Source of the DNA: Vespa crabro
Taxonomy: Eukaryota > Arthropoda > Insecta > Hymenoptera > Vespidae
Direction: 5' to 3'
Assembly: GCF_910589235.1 (NCBI RefSeq)
Contig: NW_025813595.1
Coordinates: 4,340,001 to 4,404,000, forward strand
Length of the DNA stretch: 64,000 nucleotides
The notes beneath the pieces were generated by a model. The model was given only the letters and a program-made list of their open reading frames with translations. It was not told where the DNA came from and did not search any database. Positions 46,030 to 61,290 of the stretch are shown here, one piece after another. A program made the translations under genes and the position numbers. How positions within the stretch are numbered: position 1 is the stretch's first letter; every line of letters starts with the position of its first letter.

Positions 46030-46200
46030 CGATAATAACCATAATAATAATAGTTATAATAACATTATAACAATATTAACGATAACAACGATAATAATGA
46101 TATCTATAATAGCGATAATATAGACAACAATAATAACAATAATAATATCGATAATAACTATAATTACAATAATTACAATAATAACGATAATAACGTTACT
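46030..46200. repeat. Fragment of landmark module A
   Basis: Carries AATAGTTATAATAACATTAT (about 46048) and GATATCTATAATAGCGATAA (about 46098), as at 41220-41300 and 19410-19470, but without the TTAAAACG part. The GGTGACAT phrase of block W lies just upstream near 45920. Confidence 0.65.
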
Positions 46201-46620
46201 AATAAATAAGACAATAATGATAATATCGATAATAATAATAATAATAATAATAACAGAAATAACGTTAATAACGACAATAATTATAATAATTATATTGATA
46301 ATAACAATAATAACGAAAATAATAAAAATAATGATATTAATAACGATATAGACAAACATAACCATAATAATAGTAATAATAATAACAATAATATCAATAA
46401 AGTTGTAAAGAACGTAATTGCCGAAAATATTAATAACAATAATAAGGATAATAACGATAATAGCGATAATAATGATAATATCGATACTAATAATTGTAAT
46501 AATAACAATATTAACGGTAATAACAATTATAGTAATGACCATAATAACGATAATAACGTAAATAACGATAATAAAAGTAACAATAATATTGATAATAACG
46601 ATAATACCGATAATAAAGAT

Positions 46621-46623
<3 letters not shown>

Positions 46624-46674
<51 letters not shown>
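46624..46674. repeat. AAT run, 17 perfect triplets
   Basis: Seventeen uninterrupted AAT triplets follow TAT and end at AACGATAATAGC. The flanks are ordinary array. Confidence 0.95.
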
Positions 46675-46677
<3 letters not shown>

Positions 46678-48174
46678 GATAATAGCTATAATGAGGAAAA
46701 TAATAAAAATTATAAAAATAATACTAACGATATAAACGAAAATAACAATAATAATAGAACATATTATAACTATAATAACATTAATAATGTGAATAACGAT
46801 AATAATGATATTATTGATATTAATAATAACAATATTTACGATAATAAAGATAATATAATTAATAATAAGAACAATAATACAGGTAATAATAATAATAATA
46901 ATAATTGCGATAATAACGATATTAACGACAATAACGATAATAATTATAACATTAATAACGATAATATCGATAATATTGATAATATCGATAATAATTATAT
47001 AAATAATGACTATAATAACGATAATAAGGACAATAAAATAAACAATAATAACTGTATTAATAAAAATATTAAGGACAATTGTAACGATAATAACAATAAT
47101 AATTATAATAATAATAATAATAACGAAAGTAAAGATAATAACGATGTCAACGATAATAATAATAGCAATAATAATGATAATAATGAAAAAAATAATAATA
47201 GTAATATCAATAAAATCGCTAATAACGCTAATTACGATAATAATAATAATGATAACGACGATGAAAATAATATTAAAAATTACGATAATATCGATAGTAA
47301 TAATAACGTAAAAAACGATAATAGCATTAATAATAATAAAGATAATAACATTAATAACGATAATAAAGGTAATAATAATAAATAAAATAACGTTTATAAC
47401 AATTATAACGATAATAACGATATTGACAATAATAACGATAATAATAATAAAATAATAAAGATATTAAGAATATTAACGATAACAACTATAATAACAATTA
47501 TGTTAATAACGATAATAACGATAATATCGATAATAATAATAATAATATTGACGACAATAATAATAATAATAATAAAGATTTTGACGATAATAACGATAAT
47601 AATAATAATAATAGCAACGATAATTTCGATATCAACGAAAATAACGATAATAGAGATATTAACGATAAAAATAATTACAATAATAACGATAATAACAATT
47701 ATAATGATACTAACGAATATAATATTAATAATAATAGCAATAATAACAATAATAACGATAAAAAAATGACTATATTAACGATATCAAGGATAATATTAAT
47801 AACTATAGTAACGATAACAACGATAATAACCCTAATAATAATAATAATAACGAAAATAAGGATAATAACGATGACAACGATAAAATTAATAACAATAATA
47901 ACGATAGTAACGATAATAACGATAAAAAGAATAATAATAATAACGATAACAACGATATCAATGCTTATAACAATAATAATGATAATTGTAGCTATAATAA
48001 TAAACATAACAATGATATTAACGATAGTAACGATAATAATAATAACAATAATATCGATAAAACGATAATAATGATTATACCGATAATAACGATAACATTA
48101 ATAATAATAGTAATAATAAATAAAATTACAATAATAACGTTTACAATGATAATCACGATAATATTATTAATAAT

Positions 48175-48400
48175 GATAACAATAATAATGATAATAACGA
48201 CAATTATTTTAATAGAAGTAATAATAACAATATTATCAATGTTTGCAATAATAATGATAATAACGATAATAATAGTATTAACAATTAAATTAATAACAAT
48301 AATAACGATAATAAAGATAACAAGGATGATAATAATAACGATAATAACGATAGTAGTAATAATAATATCGATAGTAACAATAATGACAATAATAGCGAAA
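48175..48400. repeat. Third, partial copy of the end of block T
   Basis: The phrases AATTATTTTAATAGAAGTAA (about 48202), CAATGTTTGCAATAATAATG (about 48238) and GATAGTAGTAATAATAATATCG (about 48350) match 11350-11500 and 60395-60570. Similarity to block T is not obvious upstream of about 48175. Confidence 0.75.
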
Positions 48401-50214
48401 ATAACAATAATAAGGATAATAATGATATTATCGATAATAATAATAACAATATTAACGATAATATTTATAAAAATAATAATAATTATAATCATAACAGTAA
48501 TATCGATAACACCGATAATAACAATGATAATTATAATAGCGATAATAAGGATAATATCCATAATAATAGTAACAATAATAAAGATAACAACGATATTAAC
48601 GGTAATAATGACAGTAATAAGAACAATAATTACGATAAAAACGATAGCAATTATAAAACGATAATAACGATAACAGTTATAATCCTAATAACGATAATGA
48701 TATTTATATGAATAACAATAATACTAATAATAACGATCAAAACGTTAATAATAGTATTAATAATAACAGAATTAACAGTAATAACGCTTAAATAGATAAT
48801 AACAATAATAATAGTAGTAATAATAATAATAATAACGATAATAGCGATAATAAGGTTAATAACGATAATAACGATAAATATAATAACAATATTACAAAAA
48901 TAAAAATGTTATAAATGATAGCAATAACGATAGTAACGATAACATCGATAATAATATTAATAATAACATTAATAACGCTAATAACGATAATAACGATATT
49001 AACTATAATAAAATTAATAACTATATTTACGTCAATAACGATAATAATATTAGCATTAATAGCGATTATAACGATAATAACGATATCAATAATAACGATA
49101 ATAACGACAATAAGCATAATAATGTTAACAATAATAACAACAATAACAATAAGAATGATCATAATATATACGATAAAGACGATAATATCGATAATAATAT
49201 TAACAATATTAACGATGATATCGATATTAACGAAAATTAATAATAATAATGATGATAATAACGGTTTATAACGGTAATAATAGTAATAACAATATCGACA
49301 ATAACGATAATAACGGTAATAGTAGTAATAATAATAACGATAATAAGGATAATAATAATAATAATAATAATAACAATAATAACGATAACAACTACAATAA
49401 GGATAAAAATAATAATAATAATAACGATAGTAACGATTATACGATTTATAACAATAACGATTATAACGATAATAGTGATAATAATAAGAACGATAATGAA
49501 GATAAAAAGATAAAAATGATAATAATTATAATAACGATAATAACTATTCTAATAATAATAATAATAAGAATAATAATGATTAAAACAATTATAATAAAAC
49601 GAATAATAACGACAATAATGATAATAACGATAATAATAATAGCAATAATAACGATTTTAACGTTAATAACGATAGTAATAATAACATTAATAACGATATT
49701 AACGTTTTCAACGATAATAATAATAATGACATTAATAATAATAATCATATTAGAGATATTAACGATAATAAAAAAATTATAATTATAACAATAATAATAA
49801 TAGTAACCATAATAACGATGATGTCGATAGTAACGATAGTAATAATAACGATAGTGATGATAATATCGATAATACTAATAACAATATTATTGATAATCAC
49901 GATATTAATAATAATAATAATAACGATAATGACGATAATAATAATAATAATAATAAAGATAATAACATAATTACGAGAATGACAATAATATTAATAACGA
50001 TAATAACGTTAATAACATAAATAACGATAAAAATAATAGTAATAATAACAATAATAACGATAATAATATTAAGGAAAATATAGACATTATCCTCAATTAT
50101 AACAACGATAAATACGATAATAACGATAATAAAATTAATAATAATTAATATAATAACAATATTAACAATAATATCGATAGAAACAATAATGAAAATAATA
50201 ATAGTAATAGCAAT

Positions 50215-50253
50215 AATAACGATAATAACGATAATAACGATAATAACGATAAT
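50215..50253. repeat. Longest perfect AATAACGAT run seen
   Basis: Four full nine-base units plus one more AAT run without a substitution, ending at AGC. Runs of this purity are scarce, so it marks recent local homogenisation or chance preservation of the ground unit. Confidence 0.9.
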
Positions 50254-51389
50254 AGCGATAAGACTAATATCGATAATAACGATAATAAAGATAATAATTC
50301 TAAGAATAATATATATAACATTGATACGAACGTTAATAACAATAATACTAATAACAATAATAACGATAATAACGTTAATAATGATCAGAACGATAATAAT
50401 ATTAATAATAATTACAATAATAACGATTATTACGAGTAATAACAATAATAGACATAAAAACGATTTTAACGAAAATAATAAAAACGATAATAACGATAAT
50501 ATCGATAATAATAATAACAATATTAGATAATATCGATATTAATAATTGTAAAAATAACAATAATAACGATCATAACAATAATAGCGATTAAAATAATAAT
50601 GATAACAACGATAATAATAATAATAATATTATCTTTAGTAAGAATAATAATGATAACGATGTTTATAATAGTAATAATAATAACGATTATAACGATAATA
50701 ACGATATTAATGTTAATAACGATAATAATTATATTAATAATAGCAATAATTACGATAATAACGATACTAGAAGAAACAATAAAAATGATATTAACGAAAA
50801 TATTAATAACAATTGTAACTGTAAAGACGATAATAAAAATAATGATAATAATAGTAATAACGAAAGTAAAGATAATAACGAGAACAATAATAACAATAAT
50901 AGCGATGATATCGATTATAATAAAACCGATAATATCGATATTAACGATAATAATAGTAATATTAATAACGATATTAAAAATAATATCGATAAGAACGATA
51001 ATAATAATAGAAATAATAACAATAATATTATTAACGATATTAATGACAATATTAATATTATTAATAGCGATAATAACTATAATAAAGATAATAATATTAA
51101 TATTAATCAAGATAATAACGATATTAACGAAGATACCGATAATAACGATAATAACGATAATCATACTAACGATATTAACTTTAATAATAATGATAATAAT
51201 AACGATAATAACGGTAATAATGATAGTAATTATAACAATAATAGAAATATTATCGATAATAATGATAATAATATATACGATTATAACGACAATAGTAATA
51301 ATAATAATAAAGATAACAAAAATAGAACGATAAAAAAAATAAAACGATAATAGTAATAATAATAATTATAATATAAATAAAAACAATCT

Positions 51390-51580
51390 TTTTTATAATA
51401 ACGATAATAATAGTGGTAATGTTAAAATAATAACAATAATAACGATAATAACGATTGTGACGATAACAATATTATTGTTAATATCGTCAATAGTAATAAT
51501 AATAATAATAACGATAATATCGATATTAATGATAATAATAATAATTATAATAAATATAATAACGATAGTAACGGCAATAA
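51390..51580. repeat. Dispersed block R, copy 3
   Basis: Contains AATAGTGGTAATGTTAAAAT (about 51410), GATTGTGACGATAACAATAT (about 51452) and ATATCGTCAATAGTAATAAT, matching 3820-3920 and 34130-34200. A run of T (TCTTTTTTATAATAACG, about 51388) just upstream is unusual for this strand. Confidence 0.65.
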
Positions 51581-51780
51581 CGATAGTAACAATAATAACT
51601 ATAATAACTATATTTTCGATAGTAACGAATATAGTAATAACAATAATAACGATATTAGTAATAATATTAATAAAGATAATAACAATATTAACGATAATAA
51701 TTATAATAATATTAAAGATCTTAACGATAGTAACGATAATAGCGATAAAAATATTAAATATATTAATGATAATATAGATA
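51580..51780. repeat. Dispersed block S, copy 3
   Basis: Contains TTTCGATAGTAACGAATATA near 51614 followed by GATATTAGTAATAATATT, the partner of 5790-5990. Here block S follows block R directly; at the left end of the window R lies before S with other array between their copies. Confidence 0.7.
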
Positions 51781-52389
51781 TTAATAATAATATGAATAAT
51801 AAGACAGTAACAATAATAATAATAGCAATACTGATGTTAATAACGTTTTAAAAGATAATAACGATAATAACAATAACAGTAATAACGATAATAACGATAA
51901 TATGGATTATAATACTAACAATAAAATAGATCGTAATTATCGTTATTAAAGGTAACAATAATATTATTAAATACGATAATAACGACAATAGTAATAATAA
52001 TTATAACCAGAATAATGATAATAAAGATATTAATAATAATAACAATAATAATATTAATAACGATATTAACAATAAGAATAATAATAATAATAGAGATATT
52101 AAAGTTATTAACGATAATAATAATAATAGTAACAATAGTAACGAAAATGACGACAAAAACTATAATAATAATAATGATAATAACAATAATAGTAATATTA
52201 ATAATACCTATAGCAACAATAATAACGATAATGACAATAACAATAATTATAATAATAACGATTATAACGATAATTACGTTAATAACGATAATAATAATAA
52301 AATTAATAACGAAAATAATAATAGTATTAATAACGATAATAATGATAATAAAATAATAATAGTTATAACAATATTAAGGATATTAACGA

Positions 52390-52860
52390 TAATAACGATA
52401 ATACTAATAACGATGACAACGACAAAAATAATAATATTAATATTATTAATAACGAAAATAAGGATAATAACGATATCAACGATATAATCAATAATGATAA
52501 TAATAATGATAATAACTATAATAACGAAAAAAACACTGATAACAAGAGAAATAGGAACGATAATAAGGATATAAGAAATAATAATAATTACATTAATAAC
52601 GATAACAAAGACAATAGCGATAAAAATAATAATAATAATAACGAAAGTAAGGATAATAACGTGCCAACGATAATAATAATAACAATAATAAGGATAAGAA
52701 CAATAATAATAATGAAGTAAATAAAGATATAACGATGACAACGATAATAATAATAACAATAATAAAGATAATTACGATTATAACGATTATAAGGATTATA
52801 ACAATAACGATAATAACGATATTACTAATAATCATATTAAGGATAATAACGATAATAACG
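52390..52860. repeat. Dispersed block Q, copy 2
   Basis: Partner of 1928-2390, with GAAAAAAACACTGATAACAA near 52527 and AATAATGAAGTAAATAAAGA near 52706. It ends in GATTATAAGGATTATAACAA, as copy 1 does near 2331. Confidence 0.75.
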
Positions 52861-52935
52861 ATTATTACATTAAAATTATTATTGATAATAACGTCAATAT
52901 AAATAATAATAATAACGATAATATCGATATTAACG

Positions 52936-52937
<2 letters not shown>

Positions 52938-52976
<39 letters not shown>
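52938..52976. repeat. AAT run, 13 perfect triplets
   Basis: Thirteen uninterrupted AAT triplets lie between CGAT and ATCG. Confidence 0.93.
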
Positions 52977-52977
<1 letters not shown>

Positions 52978-53059
52978 TCGCCATTAAAAACTATAATAAA
53001 AATAATAACGATATGATATTAACGATATTAACAACAATAGTAGTAATAATAATAATAAT

Positions 53060-54253
53060 TAAAACGATAATAACGATATTAACATAATAAAAATGAAGAG
53101 AAAATCGAAAATAAGGGTATTAATAATAAAATTTATAACGATTAAAACGACAAATTATTATAAATGTAATAACAATTATAACGATAATAACGACAATAAC
53201 CATAATAACGATTATAAGCAAAAGAACAGCAGTAGTAACGATAATTACGATAATAATGGTATTAATAATAGTAAAAATATCATAAATAACAATAATAACG
53301 ATAATAACGGTATTAATAATAGTAACGATAATAAAAATAATAATATCAACAATTATAACGATAAGGACATAAATAATAATAACGGTAATAACGATAAAAA
53401 AAATGTTAATTGCGTTAATAATTATAAAAATAATAATGATAATAAACATAATTACGCTAATAAAAGTAATAATAAAAATAATAATAATAATAACAATAAT
53501 AACGATTATATCGATACTAACGATAATAACCATAATATTAAGAAATGTAATGATAATAACAATAATGACTAAAATATATATAATAACAAAGATAATGATA
53601 ATAATAACGATAATAAAGAAAATTACGATACTAAATATAATAATAATGATAATGAAGATAATAATATTTATAATAACAACAATAATGACGATAATATCTA
53701 TAATAATTATAACAACAATAACGATATAAACGATAATAACGGTAATAATAATAACAATATTAACGTGAAGGATGATATTAACGTAAATAATAATATTATT
53801 CTTAAAGATAATAACGATAATAACGGAAATAGTAATCGAAATAATATCAATAATAACACAAATATTGATAATAACTATAATATCGATAAAATATTAAAGT
53901 TAATAACGACAGAACAGATAATAATTACGATAATAACGATAATAATAATAGTAATAACAACGTTAATAACAATAATAGCATTAATAGCGGTAATAATAAT
54001 AATAATAATATTAATAAAATCGACAATAACGATACTTACGATAATAATAGTAGTAATAAAAGAACTAATGTCAATTATAACGTTAATAATGATAATAATG
54101 ATAATAAAAGCAATAATATCAACAATAATAAAGGTAATTACCTAAATAAAAACAAACAGTAATAACATTCATAAAAAAACCATAATAACGACAATAATAA
54201 TATCAATAACAACTTTAGTAATAATAACAATAATAACACTAATAATAATAATG

Positions 54254-54296
<43 letters not shown>

Positions 54297-54600
54297 TAAT
54301 GATAGTAATGATAATAACGAAAATAATAGTTGTAATAATAACACTAATCAAAATAATAAAGGTAATAACGATATTAATAATAATAATATTAACAATAATA
54401 AAGATAATTTCGATAATAATATTTATAACAATAATAACGATAATGAGAATAGTCACAATAATAACGATTATAATGACGATAATAACGATAGTAACAATAA
54501 AATTGATTATAAAGAAAACAATTATAAAAACAATAATGATAATATACATAATATCGGTATAAATAATTACAATATCAACGATAAAAACAATAATAATATC
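53060..54600. repeat. Dispersed block X, copy 2
   Basis: Partner of 29390-30480. It contains about 570 bases (53160-53790) with no counterpart in the other copy. Shared landmarks resume at CTTAAAGATAATAACGATAA (about 53801). Within the extra part GGTATTAATAATAGTAA is repeated near 53257 and 53309. Confidence 0.8.
54256..54291. repeat. AAT run, 12 perfect triplets
   Basis: Twelve uninterrupted AAT triplets lie between GAT and AAA, inside block X copy 2. Confidence 0.93.
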
Positions 54601-55979
54601 AATAATAATAACGATAATAGCGGTAATAATAATAATATCATTGAAAACGCTAATGACGATAATAACGGTAATAACGAAAATATTATCGACAATAACGATA
54701 ATAATAATAATAATAATAATATTGATAATAACAATAATAGCGATAATAATGATAATAATTACAATAATAATAACAATAATAACGATAATAATAAAAACAA
54801 TATGAACGATAATAATGATAAATCGATAATATCGATATTAATAATTACAATAATAACAATAATAACGATAATAATACATTAAAAAAACAATAATAAGGAT
54901 AATAACGGAAATAAGGTAATAATAGTAAATATAATAACGATAACAATGATAATAACTATATTATCAATTATAAAAATAACAATAATAAGGATAATACCGA
55001 AAATAAATATAATAATAATAAATATAATAACTATAACAATGATAATAACTATTATATCGATAATAATAAAAGTAAGAATAATAATAATAATAAAAGGAAA
55101 AAAGACAATAACGAAAATTTTAATAACAATAATAACGTTAATAAAGATAATAATAGTAATAATAAAAACAAAATTTACGATAATAACGATAAGATTGATT
55201 ATAATAATAATAATAATAATACCTATAATCACGATAATATAGATAATAATAATAATAAAAGCATAGTATAATAACGATAATAATAAAATATACATAATAA
55301 CGATATTAACGATAACAGCGGTAATAACGATAATAATAATATAAATAATAACAATAATAATGATATTAATAATAATAACAATAATAACGATAATGACGAT
55401 AATAACGATAATAACGATAATAATGATGATAATATCGATAGTAACGATATCAAAGATAATAACGATAATAATAATAATTATAATAACGATAGTGGCAATA
55501 ATAATACTAACAATTATATCGATAATATCGATAATAGTAATAATAATAATAACGATAATAATTATAAAAACGATAATAAAGGAAGTAGTAATAGTAATTA
55601 TAACATTAATAACACCAATAACGATAATAAATATAATAATTATGATAATATCGATGATAATAATAATAGTAACGATAATAGCGATAATAACGGCAATAGT
55701 AATAATAATAATAACAACGATTATAACGATAATAATAATATATACAGTAGGAATAATAACAATAAAGACAATTATAACAATAATAACGATAATAACGAAA
55801 CTAATAACAATAATAATAATATTGCTTATAACGCTATAAACGATAATGACAATAATAATAATAAAACTAATAAAGATAATAACGATAATAATTATTATAA
55901 TAATAAGTATAATAACGAAAATAATAATACAAACGATAATAATACTAATGATTATAACCATAATAACGATAACAACGAT

Positions 55980-56410
55980 AATAATAAGAACATTAATAAC
56001 GATAATAACGTTAATAAAAGCAATAGCAATATTAATAATAACGATAATAACGATTATAATGATAATAAAAATAATAAGAATAAAGTCAATAACGATCCTA
56101 ACGACAATATTGATGATAATAATAACAATTATATAGAAAAGAACGATAATAACGATTATAACTATTCTTAGAATATTAATAATTTGATCGATAATAACGA
56201 AAATAAAGATAATAATAAAAGTAATAATATCAATAATAACATTATGAAAGATAATAATGATAATACCGAAAATAATACTAATAATTATAACAATAATAAT
56301 CATAACAATAATAACGACAATAAGGGGAACGACGATAATAATAATAGTAATAATAACGACAATAAGGATAATAAGAATAACATCGATAATAATAATTACA
56401 ATAATGATGT
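55980..56410. repeat. Dispersed block Y, copy 2
   Basis: Partner of 33640-34080, with AAGAATAAAGTCAATAACGA near 56076 and GGGGAACGACGA near 56323. Orientation is the same. Confidence 0.75.
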
Positions 56411-56646
56411 TAATAACAATAGTAATATAATAATAATAATGATATCAACGATAATGAAGATGAAAACGATTATAATAATAATCATAATAACGATAATAAC
56501 GATAATAGTATTAATAACTGTAACGATAATAGCGATAATAACCATAATAATAATGACGATAATAGCTATAATAATAATAAAAATGGTAATAATAATAATA
56601 ATAATAACAATGATTACGATGATAGCGATCATAATAATAATAATAA

Positions 56647-56803
56647 TAATAATAATAACGATAATATCTATAATAACGATACTAAATATAACAATAATAA
56701 TAATAATAACGATAATATCTATAATAACGATACTAAATGTAACAATAATAATAATAATAACGATAATATCTATAATAACGATACTAAAAATAACAATAAT
56801 AAA
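56647..56803. repeat. Three tandem 51 bp units
   Basis: The phrase ATCTATAATAACGATACTAA occurs three times at a spacing of exactly 51 bases, with TACTAAA starting at 56680, 56731 and 56782. Each is separated by AACAATAATAATAATAACG. The units differ only at the bases after ACTAAA (TATAAC, TGTAAC, AATAAC). Seventeen triplets per unit keep the register. Confidence 0.92.
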
Positions 56804-58195
56804 AAAAATAATAGAAATAACGATTATGATGATAATTAATATTACATTAAAGACGATAATTATGATAATTACGATAATAATGAAAAGAATATAAACAATA
56901 ACAATAATGACGAAAAAGTTATAATAACTGTTATAAAAATTATAATAACGATACCAACGATAAAAAGGAAAGTAACTGCAATAACATTGATATTAATAAC
57001 GTTAAAAACAATAGTAAAGTTAATAACGATAATAATAGTAAGAACAATAACAATAATAACGATAATAATAATAAAAATAATAACGATAAGAACGATAATA
57101 ACCATAATAATAATAATATTGTTAACAAAGATAATAACGATATTAACGATATTAATGATAATAATAAAAACAATATTAACGAAAATAAAGATAATAAAGG
57201 TAATAACGATAATAATAATAATAATAACAGCAATAATATCTATAATTACGATAATAACGATAATAACGATCATAACGATAGTAATAATAGTAATAATAAC
57301 GATGATAACGACATTAACTATATTATTAATATTTGTAATAATAATAATATCAAAAATAACGATATTAACGACAATAATAGTAGTAATAATAACAATAATA
57401 ACAATTATAACGATAATGATGTTAGCAATAATAATAATAACAATTCTAACGATAAAAGCATTAATAATAATAGTAATAGTAATAATAATAGCAATAATAA
57501 CGGTAATAAATAATTATAATAACAATAATAACAAAATAACGATAATGGCGAATAACAATAATAATAATAATAAGGATAATAGTGATAATGACGATCATAA
57601 TAATAATAACAGTTACAATATTAATAATAACAATAATAAAGATAATATCGATAATAAGGATTATAACTTTAATAAAGACAATAAAAATAATATTAAGCAC
57701 GATAATAAAGGTAATAAAGAGATTAACGGTAATAACGATAATAGCGATGATAATAATAACGATTACTATTATAATAATAATAAGAAAAATAAAGATAATT
57801 ACGATAAATATAATAATAATAATATCAATAATATCTATAATATCTATTATAACGATATTAGTAACAACAATAATAAAGATACTAACGTTAATAACGATAT
57901 TAACGATAGTAATAATGACAATAATAACGATAACAAAGATGATAACGATAATAATAATAATAATAATTTTATTGAAAATAAGGTTATTTATGAAAATAAC
58001 GGTAATAAAAATATTATCAATAATAACGACAATAATGATAATAATAATAATAACGATACTAACGATAATTAAGGTAATAACGGAATTAACGATAATAACG
58101 GTATTAACGATAATAACGAGAGAAATAATTATAATAATAACGATAGTAATAATAACAATTATAACTATAATAACGATAATAACTATAAAAACGAT

Positions 58196-58226
<31 letters not shown>

Positions 58227-58857
58227 ACTATAAGGATAATATCGATAATTACGATAATAATAAAAGTATTAATAATGATGATAAGGACAATATCGATAAC
58301 ATCGATAATAGCAATATCAAAAATTAAGATAATAATTATAATAACGATAAAAATGAAATAATAGTAACGATAATAACGATAACAAATATTATAACGATAG
58401 AAATAATAACAATTATAACGGTAATAACTGTAATGACGATAACAATAATAACGACAATTACGATATTATCGATAATAATATTAACAATATTAAAGTTCAT
58501 AACGATAATAACGAAAATAATAAATATAATAATAACGATAATAAAGATATCAATGATAATATTGATAATAACGATAATGAAAATAACAATATTACCGATA
58601 ATTTCGATAATAATAATAATAATATTAACGATAATATCGATAACTCCATTAACAATATTAATGTTTTATCGATAATAATTGTAATAATAATAAAGATAAC
58701 AACGATAATAACGATAATAACGATAAAAAAAGTAACAATAATAACGATAATAAAGATAATAATGATAATAACGATAATAATATTTATGACAATAATTATA
58801 TGACTGATAATAAAGATAATAACGATAATATAGATAATAACGTTAATAATAACAATA

Positions 58858-60590
58858 ATAACGATTATAACGATAATATCGATAATAATAGAGACAATAA
58901 TAATAATATTAAAAATAATAACAGAAAAATAACGATTTGTCTATAATAACGATATTAATAATAACGAAATGTTCGATAATAATAATAATAATAATAATAG
59001 CAATAATGACCTTAATAAAGATAATAACGATAAAAATGATACAATAACAACGATAATTGTAATAATAATATCGATAGTAATTATAATTACAATAATGACG
59101 ATAATAACGAATATAATAATAACGATAATGAGGATGATAATAAAAACTATAATAGCACTAATAACGATAATAATTATAATAATAATAGCAAAAATAACGA
59201 TAACAACTATAATAATATTATTGATAATAATAATGATAACGAAACTAAGCTTAATAATGGCGTAAACGATAAAAATAATAACAATAATATCGGTGATAAA
59301 GATAATAACGGTAATAATAATAATAATAATAAAGATAATAACGACTATAATGATAATAACGTTAATAAAGCAAATAATAAGAGCAATAATAACGATAAAA
59401 GGATAATAATTATAATAAAAGATGTAATAATTACAATATTAACAATAATAAAGATAATAATAATAATAATAGTAGTAATAATAACAATAATAACAGTATT
59501 AACAATAAAAACGATAATAACAATTTTATCCATAATAATAATAATAATATTAACGATTATAACGGTAATAACGATAATGACATTAATAATAATAAAATTA
59601 ATAACGATAATAACGTTTATAACGTAAATAATGCTAGCAATAATAACGATAATAAGTATAATAATAATAATAATAGTAATAAAAATAATATCGAAAATAA
59701 CGGTAATACTTATTACGAAGATAATAATAATAATAATAATATAATAGCGATATAGATGATAATAACGTTGACAACGATTAAATTAATATCAATAATACTG
59801 ATAATAACGGTAATAACGACAATAATTATATTAATAATAATTATAATAATAATAATAACGATAATAATGATAATAACGATATTAATAAAAATAATGATAA
59901 ATATAAAAATAATAACGATAGTGATGAAAATATAAATTATAATAATAACGATAATTTCTATAATAGTGATAATAATAATACCGATAATCTCGATTAAATT
60001 ATAATAACAATAATAATAATATTATTATTATTAACAATAATTATGATAACAAGGACAATAGTGATAAAAATTTTAATAATAAAATAGAAAATAAGGTTAA
60101 TAACGATGACTACGATAAATATAATAACAATAATAACGATAATAACGATAATAACAATAATAACGATTATACGGATTATAAAAATAACGATAATGAGAAT
60201 AATAACGATAATAATGATAGTAAATATAATAACGAATATAACAATAATAACGATAATAATAATTACGATAATACCAATAATATAGATAATTACAATAATA
60301 ACAATAGTAATAATAAAGATGATAACAGTAATAACGATAGTAATTATTATAACGATAATAATATTAATAATCTTAAAAAATTTCATTAATAACGATAATT
60401 ATTTTAATAGAAGTAATAATAACAATATTAACAATGTTTGTAATAATAATGATAGTAAGGATAATAATAGTGGAAACAATTAAAGTGATAACAGTAATAA
60501 CGATGATAACAATAATAAGGATAATAATAATAACGATAATAACGATAGTAGTAATAATAATATCGATAGTAACAATAATAACGATAATAA
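58858..60590. repeat. Dispersed block T, copy 2
   Basis: Colinear with 10008-11525; the landmarks are listed there. Near 60360-60390 this copy reads TCTTAAAAAATTTCATTAAT where the other has TCTAATATTAATAATTTTAT, so the copies differ by more than simple triplet indels at that point. Confidence 0.8.
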
Positions 60591-60597
60591 CTTTATT

Positions 60598-61290
60598 AAC
60601 GATGCAACGATAATAATAACAAAAATAAAAACGATAATAATAATAATATGACAATAATAATAATAATATTAATAGCAATAATATCGATAATGTACAAAAT
60701 AACGATAATAATGATAATGATAATATCAATAAAAACGATAGTAACGTTAATAATAATATTACAAAAAAGGATAATAAGGATAATAATAATAATAATAACA
60801 ATATTAAAGATTATAACGACATTAATAAGAATAAAAATAATAATAATAATAATAATATCTATGATAACGATAATAACTATAATAATAATATTATTCATGA
60901 CAATAATACCAATAATAACGGTAATAAGTATAATAATAAATACGATAAAGTCTATAATATCCATAAGATTATTAACAATTATAGCGATTATATCGATAAT
61001 AATAATAACAATATTAACGATAATATTGATAATAGTAATAACAATATTAACGATAATATCTATGACAATAATAATAATAATAATAATAAAAGTAATAACG
61101 ATAGTAGAGATAACAACAATGATAATAAGGATAATAAAGTTAATAAAAATAATTATAATAAAGATAACAACGATATTGACGAAAGTAGAGATAATAATAT
61201 TTACATTAAGAAAGATAATTACAATAATAATGATATTAGCAATAAAAATTATAATAATGATAACAATAATGAAGATAATAACGCAAATAA
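60598..61290. repeat. Dispersed block U, copy 2
   Basis: Colinear with 13297-14240 and joined directly to block T copy 2. It ends near GAAGATAATAACGCAAATAA (about 61271), after which the sequence matches a different locus (35.03 kb). Confidence 0.8.

Noticed and set aside
54879..56303. 474-codon open frame on the minus strand, rich in Ile and Val, resembling a membrane protein
   Set aside because: The residues are what ATT, ATC and GTT give on the reverse of AATAACGAT. There is no domain, no charged loops, and the frame crosses paralogous block boundaries.
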